Assembly: GCA_033060915.1 (NCBI GenBank) | Contig: CM065377.1 | Location: 56,010,683-56,074,682 of the forward strand | Length of the DNA stretch: 64,000 bases | Source: Euryodendron excelsum | Taxonomy: Eukaryota; Streptophyta; Magnoliopsida; Ericales; Pentaphylacaceae | Direction of reading: 5' to 3' | Shown here: positions 33,801 to 45,800 of the stretch, in pieces | Position numbering within the stretch: position 1 is the stretch's first letter | Layout: every line of letters begins with the position of its first letter | Notes under the pieces: generated by a model | What the model saw: only the letters and a program-made list of their open reading frames with translations | What the model was told of the DNA's origin: nothing | Databases searched by the model: none | Position numbers and translations under genes: made by a program

Positions 33801-36800
33801 TAGGGAGTTTAAAAGTGGAATGTCCTTCTCTTTGCATATTCATGATCCCAAGTAAAAGATCTCACTCGTAGAATTTATAAAAATATTTTGAAAACAAGAG
33901 TGAACCCATTCTGATACCTATTGAAAAAGCCTGGGAGCGTGGATTTACCTATAGTTGATTAATTAACCTAAAGATCCAACTATAAGAACATGTCAATTAT
34001 CTAGGTACATTAATCCTATATGAAACTCTAAAGCAATAAAGTAAAGGGACAAGACACGTAGAATTTTAGCATAGAAACCTTATCAACCAATAAAAAAACC
34101 ACGGGGCCACACAGCCACTAACGTACTCAATACTATATCTTTGAACAGTTATAAGAATAAACTTACATCCCAACCTGTTGATCCACAACTTCGCATTGAT
34201 TCACAACTATGGTAGAAGTTTGAGACTTGATCGCTAAACATCCATGATTCACCGTTCTTCATTACTATTGACGTCAACCTTTAAAATCCGCCAAAAATGA
34301 TATGTATGAAGTTTGTTTTGACCAGAAAAAACAAACCGATTATCTGGGAGGCACGATAAAACTCTCTAAACAGCTAGATGATCTCTTTTCAAGTGTGTTA
34401 AAACTTTTCTCTATGGTTTAGAGGTTTTATATAGAGTTTGGAGTGTTTGTAGAACCTTGGACTTCGTGTAAGTCGAAATATGAAGTTTCCAAACTCGACA
34501 AGGATTTAAATCTGGAAGTCCTCAATTCTGTCTAGCGTTCAAACGGTCTGGCCTGCCATTTGAACGCCTTTGCCATTTGAACACCCAGGCAGGGCGTTCG
34601 AACGCAAGACAGATCCTTTGTTCTCTCTATTTTGCCTTTGCTGTAGCACCATGATTCATTCTTACATTTTGACACATCTATCTAAATACTGAAATTATAT
34701 ACAAAGTTCTTTTATTCAGAATTTGCCAATCTAAAAACCTAACAACCTCCGTCCTAGTAGTGGGATAGGGCTTCATTTAGCTTGGAATCTCGGATGATTG
34801 TATTGACCGTTGAGAATTCAGAACTTAATAAAGATATCTGGTCATTCTGGAATTATATGTGAAATTCTTTGCATATTTTAAATGACTTTGTGAACTTTCC
34901 CTGTGGTTCACACTGCACCTGTTATGTTTTCGTGCCAAAGCTTCACAACAATAGTGAAGGTTTTTGTTTGCTTTAAATTAGAATTAATGGAGAGTGGTGG
35001 TTTAAAGATAACTGAAAAACACCTCTAATTTTTTTACTACTGTCAATGAGTTTTAACTAGCAGAATCTGCATTTAAATTGGATTGTACTTATTCCCTATG
35101 GTGATTTTGCTATCACTGATTTTTATGAGTTCATTTCAGCAAACTTTTGACTCATTTTTTCTGCTTATTGCTTCACATATTTCATTTTAGTGGATGCTCT
35201 CCAGCAAATTGCCACTACAATGGGTGCAAAATATTGGAAGTTCGACGGTGATTTATGCCAAGTTGAAATGGTTGGGGTAACACTGCCCGCACCAAGGGTA
35301 TCAAAGGGAAATGTTTCGTGCCAATGCGACTTCGTGAATGACACCTATTGTCATGTCGTAGCGTTGTATGGTTTCTATAATATTACTAAAGTCTAAAGAT
35401 GTTGCTTTTAGTCTTCCACATAATTATGTTTTGGGTGATTTCTATATGTATCCTGCTCACTAGGCCTGTCTCATATAAAATCTTTGTTATTGTACTGACA
35501 GAATTGCCATTGGCCCATTTGGAACCATATTCTAAAAGTGAAGATAAAGTATATTTTCCATGAGCAACCTCTGATAGAATCTCAAAGAAAGATGTTATTA
35601 TGTTTGATGGAAAATAAAAATATTTGAAAATGAAGGAGACTCTATATAATAAAGGGCCAGGTTCTACTCTTGCTACAACATTCTTTTCTCCTTTTTTAAC
35701 TGTAACTGGCCATCCAGATTGTCATTCTTGTTATTAATCTCAATACACCATATATAGTGCCTCCATCCTCATTTGATCAACAGCCCATGGATTTGTAAAG
35801 TTTATAGTTGAAAATGGATGTTATTCATTGATTAGCCGAGAATAAAGCAATGGAAAAAACTGTTTCAGTTTTGTCCAGGACCCAACTTCTGCTTATACGT
35901 TGTCGTCGTTAACTAATTTTGCAATGGCAACCATTATGAACTTTTAACACTTCCATTTTTTTTTGCAAAATATGCAGTGAGCTTAAATTTCATAGTCTTC
36001 CTGGCGTGCTTCCGCCTGAACTGGTGAAGCTTCCTTACCTCCGACATATGTAAGCGTCTTTCAAAAGCAATGTCATGCTTGATGTTCTAAAGTTTTGACT
36101 CTAGTATCAGATATGACATGAAAATCTATAAAGGTATACTGAATCTATTTCTTTCCTTTTCTCATTTGTAGTGATTTTGCTTACAATTACCTCAATGGTA
36201 CAATTCCACATGAATGGGCGTCTTTGCCATTGAATTTTATGTAAGCTCTCTCTCTCTCTCTCTCTCTCTGTGAGAGAGTGAGCTCAGTAGTTATAAGTTT
36301 CTCCTTTCACAAAATTGGACTTGGAATTTCTGATGCAGCTCTGTTACCGCAAACCGCTTATCAGGGGAAATTCCGACAGTACTGGGAGATTTTTCCAGTC
36401 TCACATACCTGTACGTTTCAACTTTTGCTTATCAATTTTCTTTCTGGAGAGTGCTGTGATAATTGAATTCTGTGAAACTGATTCAAAAGTAGTATTAGAA
36501 CTGAAACTGGACCACGCGCACATTTTATCTCATTTTATGTGTTTTTATACTTTACATCCCAACAATAGTGGCATCATTTTTAACCCACACATTTTGAACA
36601 AAATGTAGTAGTGATATTCCCGGCTTTCTCTTTTTGTGATCTCAATGGGGATTTTGAATCAGGAGTCTTGAAGCAAACCAATTTTCTGGCAGTGTTCCTC
36701 CTGAACTTTCGAAACTAATGAACTTGGAAACATTGTAAGACATCTTGTTCCTTGTTTAGTTATGCTTGCTCCTTGAATCAAGTTTATTAATGATGAAAGA

Positions 36801-39800
36801 ATACCTAACTTGTTTGTTTGGCTACATGATTGGACTTTCAGGATCTTGTCCTCGAATCAGTTGAATGGAGAGCTTCCGCCTTCATTTGCTGGGCTAAGAA
36901 ATTTAACAGATTTGTAAGCTTCTATACTATCTTCTTGGATTTCCTATATTATTTCAATTATGGTGGCAGTTCAGCACCAGTCTCTTGCACAATGCAGTAG
37001 GATAAGTGATAACAACTTCAGCGGTGCAATACCTGATTTCATACAGAACTGGAAACAGCTTACGAGATTGTAAGATTTTCATCTGCCGAAAAGTGCCTTA
37101 TTGAGATTGACTAAATATAAAATGGTTTTCCATTATTTGTATATTACAACTCAATTCTAATTTTAATTTTGTGTGGATGAAGAGAAATGCATGGAAGTGG
37201 ACTGGAGGGACCCATTCCTTCAAACATATCCCTTCTAAATAAGTTAACAGAATTGTAAGTACAGAACATCCTTATATCAATGAATTAGTTTTTGGTGCTT
37301 TACTTATTTATTTGATTTGTTGCATACTATTGATGAAATTGGTCATGGTGTCTTCTCTTTAACTAGGAGAATTAGTGATATAACTGGGACAGCACAGGAA
37401 TTTCCTAACTTGAGCAGCACTACAGGGCTAGTAAGATTGTATGTTTCATGATTATATTGTTCGATTTTAATGAGTGTTTATAGGTGCATTTCATCTTGCA
37501 TTCTTTGATTTTATTCATTTTTTGGATATAGGGTTTTGAGAAACTGCAACCTTTCTGGTGAAATCCCAGAGTATATTTGGACCTCAATGAATCTGCAAAT
37601 GTTGTAAGTAAAAGCATGTTAAGCTTTGGTGAATGAATTTTTTTTGACTTCCGATGTTTACATCTAATTGACTACATAACCACAACGACTATTTTGGCTG
37701 GAATTAGAATGGGACCTTCATCAGTCCTTGGTGATGAAGGTACTTGGTGAGTTGAGTGTACTATTTTGGCTGAATTAGAATGGGACCTATAAAAGTACTC
37801 AATAGGACCTTCATCAGTCCTTGGTGAGTTGAGTCTAGACTTTCAACTTGCTTCAAAGAAGAGTGTTGCTTTTATAGGTAACCTCTTGAAGATTGATAAC
37901 ATTTGCTAGTTTTTTCAGCCTCCTGTGGTGAAGGGGACATGGGGCAGGCTGCTCCCACCCTGGGCGGGGGTGGCAGAATGCATTGAAGCACAAAAATATT
38001 CTATGGCTGAGTTTCTTACTCAGGCTATCTAGTGCATGAAATAGTTAGTGATACTTTTAACATGCTTTTGGTTAACATCTAATACCTTATACTATCCAAG
38101 CTCTATTTAGTATCTTTTTCTCATCTTCCCTTTTCATAATGTCTAGTTTGCTAATAATTTCTTACGGGTGAGAGTTCGCTGAAACAATTGATTATTGTAT
38201 TCACTTACCAAAAAACAATGTTTGGATTTAAATGAAGAAAATGTTTTTTTTCTGAAAAGCTGATGCAGATGTAATGAGGGTTTTAAATTATATCATCCTA
38301 CGATGTGGAAGTTGTGGTGGATAAATTGGACCTACAAAGGTGATACATGGAATTATTGTTACATGTTGGAGACTGAAGGGTTGTTTGATCTTTCTCAGAG
38401 TGTGTTGCAATTTTTGTGGTACATTGAAGAGCCAAACCTCTAGGAAAGGGAGAGAATGAATTGAACCTATGATTAAGACATAAGTGAGGCCGCCACTTAC
38501 CATTGGGCTAACCCTTCTTCTCCTTATTGTAATTTTTGGTCAAGAGGTTTTATGCTCATTTTTTGGGATTTTGTAGAAGATCATATGTTACCTTAGTTCT
38601 CTCCTTTGGTCTCGAGTACTTGGGAGGAATTACTGCTTAAGCTGGCCCACTGGGTTTTTTTTTGTTTTCCTTTTCCTTTTCCTTTTTCCTTTTCTTTTCT
38701 TTTCCTTCATTTGCTTCTGAATTCTGTTAAGGAGGATTTCTCCTCTTCTCACTCTTCCACATTTGTTTCTTCATCTATTAAAGTTTTTCTCTCTTTTTAG
38801 AAAACTTTGTATAAGAAAAGGTTTTAGTGAACAAACTTAACTGTTGATAACCTTTACGGTATAGGCTCTTTTTCTCTTTCATTTTAGCTGTATCTCTGTG
38901 TTTTGATTTGGACAGGGATCTCAGTTTTAACAGATTAGTTGGGGAAATTCCAAATGACGTAGCCGGAAGGGCTTGGAAGTTCGTGTAAGTATGAAGCCCA
39001 AAAGTTAGGTTGCATTTGGTTGCGCTTTAAAAAGGACTTGAGAGAAAGACTTTCTCCTATGAATCTAAAAGTTAATGAAACAAGGAAAAGTGGTTTCTGA
39101 ACACAAAATTTTTGACATTTTAATTTTCTCTTATGCTGCCCGCAGCTTTTTCTTATTAAATTCTTTTGACCCAAATTTGTTAACGTGATGCATTATTGCA
39201 CTGTCATCATATAATGTTGCTTCCAACAGGTTTTTGACTGGCAACATGCTAAGCGGAAATGTACCGGCTTCAATCTTGAAGGATGGAAGTAGCATGTATG
39301 TTTTTACCTCGAATGCTTGTTTTAATCTTTATGACCTCGTTGAACAAAATTAATACTTGGAAGTGTAAAAATAAGCAAGTTAATCAAACTACATTTGGTA
39401 TAAAAAGGAATAAAATTTTCCAGTAGAATCATTATTCACAATGCATTCTCCCAAATTCCCAACTGATGTTCGCAAAAGAGAGTTCTGTCATCAGTTCACT
39501 CAATCTATAAGCCATGTCTTTAGTTAAAGCATGGTTTATTAGTTTGTTTATTTACTGTATCTACATCTGCTTTGCGTTCTTTCCCTCTGCATTTTATGAC
39601 CTTTACCTTGCATTAACTCACCTTAATTCGTGGCTCAATGCTTTTTCCTTCACATATCTGATTGTATTATGTTGTGCCTCACAATTGATAACCTGTTATA
39701 CGGTTGTGCATAAAATTTCCTTCCTTGAAAGCATATTTGTACCTCGGCCTGCTGCCCAGTTTTATTGGCCAGACCTCCCCCAATTTCCCCTTGCGAATAT

Positions 39801-42800
39801 AAAAATGAAGCACCTGAATTAGTTTCTCTGAATTGTCACCCTTGTTATTCAATCAAGACAATCACCTTTGGGATGCATTTACTGTTAGTTTTTTTTATTG
39901 CAGGGAGGAAAAATTGTGAGGAATTTCAGTGAACTCTGTCTAAATTTCTTTTTCTACTTCATTAATTACTTTGTGATTCAAAAAAGGTCACTTCTCTAAC
40001 TGCTTCCTTCTAGATTTTTCTTCACTCTGGCGCTAAGCTACTGAAAACTAGATTTATTCATTGGTGCTTATTGAATTGACTGCTGTTTACTCCAGCAATA
40101 GGAAGAAGAACCTTAGTACTTGGTGTTAGTCTAAAAATCACATAGTAGAGATTAAACAAAAAGAAATCATCATTCACTAATATATTTAAATGACAATAAA
40201 ACATATAATATAGAAATATACATTAAAATAGTCTAACCTGTGAGATAGTGAGGCACGACATAGTCACTTTTTTAAAGTCGTTGTGTCTCCTACATGAAGG
40301 TTTTAGCGGACATTAACGGCTCCATGATTCAACCCAAGTGCTCACAAGCCGCTCTCCTCAGGTGTCACGTCAACTGAGAAAAGATGAATCGTTCCAACCG
40401 TAGTTACTATAAAATACAAGTAGAAAGTCTGTGAAACTAGAAGAAAATAGTATACATATAATGGTGAAGCTTTTGTATATAGAATAATGTCCTTTTTTTA
40501 CTCTCTCTTAAAACATTACTAGATATATGTATATATACACAAGACCAATGGTCAAATCATTAACATTGGCTACATAATTATAATAAAGGATACCAATAAA
40601 TAACTTTTAACTCCCAACATAATGTTTGGGATAAATAGGCCATAAATAGAATAGTAATTAAATTTATAATACTAATTGTAATATGAAAAGTTTTAAAACT
40701 TTATCACAATATACCAACACTTGGATTGTATTTTTTTGAACTCCTGTTTATGTATTGAATTAAAAAGTACTGAGTTTTATTTTGTAAGCTTATTGTTTTT
40801 CTACCCCGTAATTTATTATTGGTTGTCATCCTAGCAGTATTACTTTATTTCTTACAAAAGATATTAGTATTACACGGCCGTTATATGTTAATAGATAAAT
40901 TGAAGTTGAGTTGCTTAATTGTCTAAGTTTTAGTTTTGGATTTATAGCTTTTATATAAAAACCCTTCTTTGTTTTCTCCTTTCAAATTGGTTTTGCTTCT
41001 ATCACCAATTCATCATATCACTTTAATTACCATCATAATGGCACCTAATGTTAATGATTGAAAGCAGTGATCTTTCCTACAATAACTTTACATGGCAAGA
41101 CCCTGATCAGCCTGCTTGTCGACAGAACACGTAAGAATGCTTCTCTATTTTAGTTAATTCTTCTCTCGTATACTTCCCAGTTAAGTGGCAATTTTTGTAG
41201 TGCTGACAAGTATTATTTGCTTGTTTTTTTTTCTTTTATTAGGAATTATCTCGTAAATTTGTTTAGAAGCGCTTCATTGGAGCACCCCTTGTAAGAGGCT
41301 CTTTATTTATTTGTTAATTCCCTTGTTTCGTAAAGTTTGCATATTTACATTACGTGGAAGGAGATTTCAACCTAAGGGTAGTCATATTCGTGCTTAACGC
41401 ATATTTAATGCTAATTGTTCTTGTACTGATTTATGCAACAGAGAGAGAATTCTTCCATGTACGACGGATTTCAATTGTCCAAGATGTAAGTATATTCTTT
41501 TGGAGTAGTAGTAGTGTGAACTACCCTAATTTGCTCCTTAAGTGTTAGAAATTCATTACAAATTCTCATCATAGTGTAATGCAGAGTTTTGGAGCTACCT
41601 TATTTTCAGAACTTAGGAAATTTAACCTCCAAGCTTTCAGAAATAGTATCTTCTGGGCAATCCCTTAAACGATTCATATTGTTAACAAAAAGAAGTGGAT
41701 TCACTTAATCCAAGTTTGTGATATTACTTTGAACTTTGGCTTGACTTTTTCTACAGATTATAAAAATAATGCCATGAGCTTTCAAATCAAGCTGGTGCTA
41801 GTTTGTATGTTCTCTAACTTGGCAAAACCTTAGTTTATTTTTTTCATTTATTTTTGTATTTTGACCCTAAAAATCATTTAGATTAGAATTTTCAAATCAA
41901 AGATATAAAATTATCAGTAATACAACAGTTAAGTAGGAAATAAACACCATGTAATCAAAAGCTCTAACTCATAATAGTGATTGGGATAAATTTCACTTAT
42001 CACCCCTGTACTTTGACCACAGTCTCACTTTAGTCTCTCTACTTTTAATTGTTTCACTTTGCCCCTTACACTTTCAGTTAAGTAGCAATGTGGTCCCTCC
42101 GTCAAATTTCCGTTAATAACAGTGACGGAAAGCCCTTTTTTTATTTTTTTCTTTTAAAAAAATAAAATAAATAGAATTTGTTTATTATTTTTTATTTTTA
42201 GTTGTTAACAAAATTCAAAAAATGAAACAAAAAACACTAAAATGGGTGTTTTCTTATTTTCAAAATATTATTTTGGTACTATTAGCATAAAAGTAACCTA
42301 CAAATGTATTGAAACAAAAAAAAAACCCATTTTAGTGTTTTTCGTTTTCTTTTTTGAATTTTGTAAACAACTAAAAACAAAAAAAATATTAAACAAACAC
42401 TGCTTTTGGTAACGTTTTTGTTTTTATTTTTTATTTTTTTGGTAACGTTTTTTGTTTTTTTATTTTATTTTTAAAAATAAAAAGCAATATTTGTTTAATA
42501 TTTTTTTGTTTTTAGTTGTTTACAAAATTTGAAAAAGAAAACAAAAAACAAAAAATGGTTTTTTTTTTGTTTTCAATACATTTGTAGGTTACTTTTATGC
42601 TAATGGTACCAAAACAATGTTTTGAAAACAAAAAAAACACCCATTTTAGTGTTTTTTGTTTCATTTTTTGAATTTTGTTAACAACTAAAAATAAAAAAAT
42701 AATTAAAAAATACTGTTTTTTATTTTTTTAAAAGAAGAAAAAAAAAGGGTTTTTCCGTCAGCTTTATTAACGAAAATTTGACAGAGGAACCACATTGTTA

Positions 42801-45800
42801 CTTAACTGAAAGTGTAACGGGCAAAGTGAGACAATTAAAAATACAGGGACCAAAGTAAAATTATGATCAAAGTGCAGGGGTGATAAGTAAAATTTATCCT
42901 AGTGATTGAGGATAAACTTTATGTCATTTTCACCAATATTTAACTATTTTGCATTATCTTTGTTAAATGCGGTAGATGACACCATGACATGTTATAATTT
43001 ACATTTTTCTTTTTATGCCAGATGGGTGTTCTTTACATATTAATTGTGGTGGAAATAATTTACCTATGATAGAAAATAATGAAAAGGTAGAGTATGAAGG
43101 AGATGCAGACGTTCTAGGTGGTACGGCAAACTATTTTACCAAGACAAGTAGTTACTGGGGTTTCAGTAGCACTGGGGACTTCATGGATGATAATGACTAC
43201 CAGAATACACGTTTTACTAAAGACACTACAAATGTCTCTCAATTGTATAGTACCGCGCGCGTTTCTCCTCTTTCACTCACTTACTTCCGTTACTGCTTAG
43301 AAAATGGGACTTACACTGTTACTCTGCACTTTGCGGAAATACTTTTTACAAATGACAGTACGTATAGCAGTCTTGGGAGGCGGATATTTGATATTTATAT
43401 CCAGGTAACATTGTTATGTTAACAAACATGTATATATATATATTTTTTTTTTTTTATCTAAGTCATAAAGAATATTGGCTAATTAAATTTCTTTTTTTCA
43501 GGGAAAATTAGTTAGGAAGAATTTCAATATTGAAGATGAGGCTCATGGGGCTCTAAAGGGAGTGAGAATACCATTTAATGCCAGCGTGACAGATAATATT
43601 TTGGAGATCCGATTTTATTGGGCTGGCAAAGGGACTACACGTATTCCTGATAGCGGGGTTTATGGCCCTCTAATATCAGCTATTTCGGTTAATCCTAGTA
43701 AGTAACTTTTATAATATTCTCTCTTCTTGTTTGCTTATATTGTGGTTATATAATCTGTATACATAGTCCAAGCATGCTTTCCTGAAAATACGTTTTTTTG
43801 GGGGCACAATGGTTATTGTGTGTTTATGAAACTAAGAAGGCAAAGCATTTATGTCACACCAAAAAATTAAGGAACATAGTGCACTATAAAGCCAGTACAT
43901 ATGTTTTGACTCTACCACCAGCTTAATTATTTGCAGGCATGTTGTTGAAGGGATTTCCAGTTTTGTCCAAAAGTATGGGTGTAAATACACAACATCAAGT
44001 TCCAAATTAATCCAAACAGGGGCTTGACATCCTATGGTTTCGCATGTACAAAGTATCATTCAGTTGTTATCTTTGATGGCATCTTGTGTTTTCCTTTTTC
44101 TTACTGTTGTTGGAACTAGCAGTACATCCTGGGCTGGTGCAAATTGAAGAGTGAAGACTAACTTATCCACCATGACCTTGAAATATTGTTTGGTTAGGTT
44201 TAATATCGCCTTTGATCTTGACCATAAATGAACTAGAAGTCAACTAGTATTTGTCCAATATGAAATCTCATAATGTTCAGTGATCCATCATCACTTGGTA
44301 GGCTAGTAGATTTTTATTCATCAGCCTAATGTCATGTGGCCTTGCAATGTAGATCAAAAAATTCAAAAAAATGCAGGGTTTGAAATTTAGATTTACAGGT
44401 CATAATTATTGAAATTATCATTAACGTTGTTCCTTCTGATGGATGATTTTTCCTGGTTTAGCAATGTGTGCTGTTAGGTGGTAGAAATTTGGGCTAAAAT
44501 AAATGCACAATGTCTTTTTTACAACCAAACAAGTTTTCAAGTTTTTTTATTTTTTATTTTACACAAAGAGTTTGTCCTCCCCAACATGTTTCTCATTTTT
44601 TTTTTCTAGGGAGAAAATTATAAACATGAATTCTATGTTTTCAAAAAATTGAAATCTGTTAAACCAAAGCCCCCCCCCCCCCCCCCCCCCCAAACAAAAC
44701 TCCGACGAGTATTCTTAATTGTCATCAAATGCTAAAACCTAATGTAAAAAAACCATGTACACTCTAAAGTAGACCTTTGCTATTTATTGTAATAGGTTAT
44801 GTACCGAGTACTTTAGAGTTACGTACATAAGTCTCACATTATGGCATTCTTGCTTAAGCAAAAACATCCGTGTTGAAAGCTTAGTCTTTTGGTTCTTGGC
44901 AATATTGTTGCTTTTTTAGAGGGATTGCTGACTTTACTGACTTACTTCTTAAGAGGCAGAGATCAGATAGATCTTTATCTATGCCAGCTTGGGAACTTCT
45001 ATTACCCTTGCCTTTCTTTGTTTGTTTCATTGATTTTGAAGGACCCCTCATCCTTCATTTCTGTTGTATTATGTTACTTGTATTATTGATACATATTTCT
45101 AACTTCTTATAGAGAACAAAGTAATTAGTGTTAACAAATAAGTGCTTCTATGGATGCTTGAAGACTTGAAGCAGCCTTTTAGGTTCCATGTCATTGTTGA
45201 ATGTAGTGCTTATGATGCTTAAAGGAGGCTTTTCTTCTTCTGTCACAACATTAAATTGTGACGAAAAACATCAACAGATTACTATATTGAGATTTTTTTT
45301 TATAAAGGTTATAACCACTACAATCCTATTTGGAATTTTGAGCCAGAGCAGATGCTTGAGTTCAAGCTCCATTATCTATTTGAACTTGGACACATAAATA
45401 GACATATATACATATACGCATATGATATTGAAATCATGTTCTGCGAAGCAAATGTGCTCTATGAGTGTTAGGTTTATGCCCAAGCTATCAAATGTTGTTT
45501 GCAGATTTCAAATCATGCTCAGATGGTGGAAAGAAGAACTATACTGCTTATATTACTGTTGGAGTTGTGGCAACAAGCATTATATTTGTAATAGTCAATA
45601 TCCTTTGGTGGAAGGGCTATTTGAAGCGCAGTAAAAGGAATGGAAAAGGTGAGTATTGGATGAAATCATGTGCTTACTGCTTAGTGTTGCTTTGTTCTAT
45701 TTTTAGTAATATACCAGCAATTGTTTGGTAACTATCTGAGAAATATACTAAAGCTTATGGATCCAAAACATCTCTTTTGATAATTTATTAGAAGCATGTG

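Larger units (their letters stand above)
30764..34744 (-). mobile_element. Antisense copia-type element with gag only (non-autonomous)
   Basis: Two long direct repeats (30764-31550 and 33922-34744) bracket 2.4 kb. On the - strand the LTRs start TGTTAG and end TTTTTCA or TTTGTCA. A primer site, GGTATCAGAATGGG, follows the upstream LTR (about 33903-33917 on +), and a polypurine tract, AAAAGGAGAGAT, precedes the downstream LTR (about 31551-31564). The interior holds a Gag relic with a CCHC knuckle, and no protease, integrase or reverse transcriptase is seen. The flanks do not match cleanly (ATCAC versus ACCTC), so the target duplication is unresolved. Confidence 0.8.
12882..35190 (+). other. Intron 1 of the receptor kinase gene (22.3 kb)
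   Basis: Donor GTAAGC, acceptor TTCATTTTAG. About 19.5 kb of it is transposon: copia 2 (13103-23016), copia 3 (23233-28406), LINE (28529-29022) and an antisense copia derivative (30764-34744). The remaining unique intron sequence is about 2.7 kb. Confidence 0.85.

Noticed and set aside
43832..44059. Antisense open frame in intron 18
   Set aside because: No family resemblance and no supporting signals.
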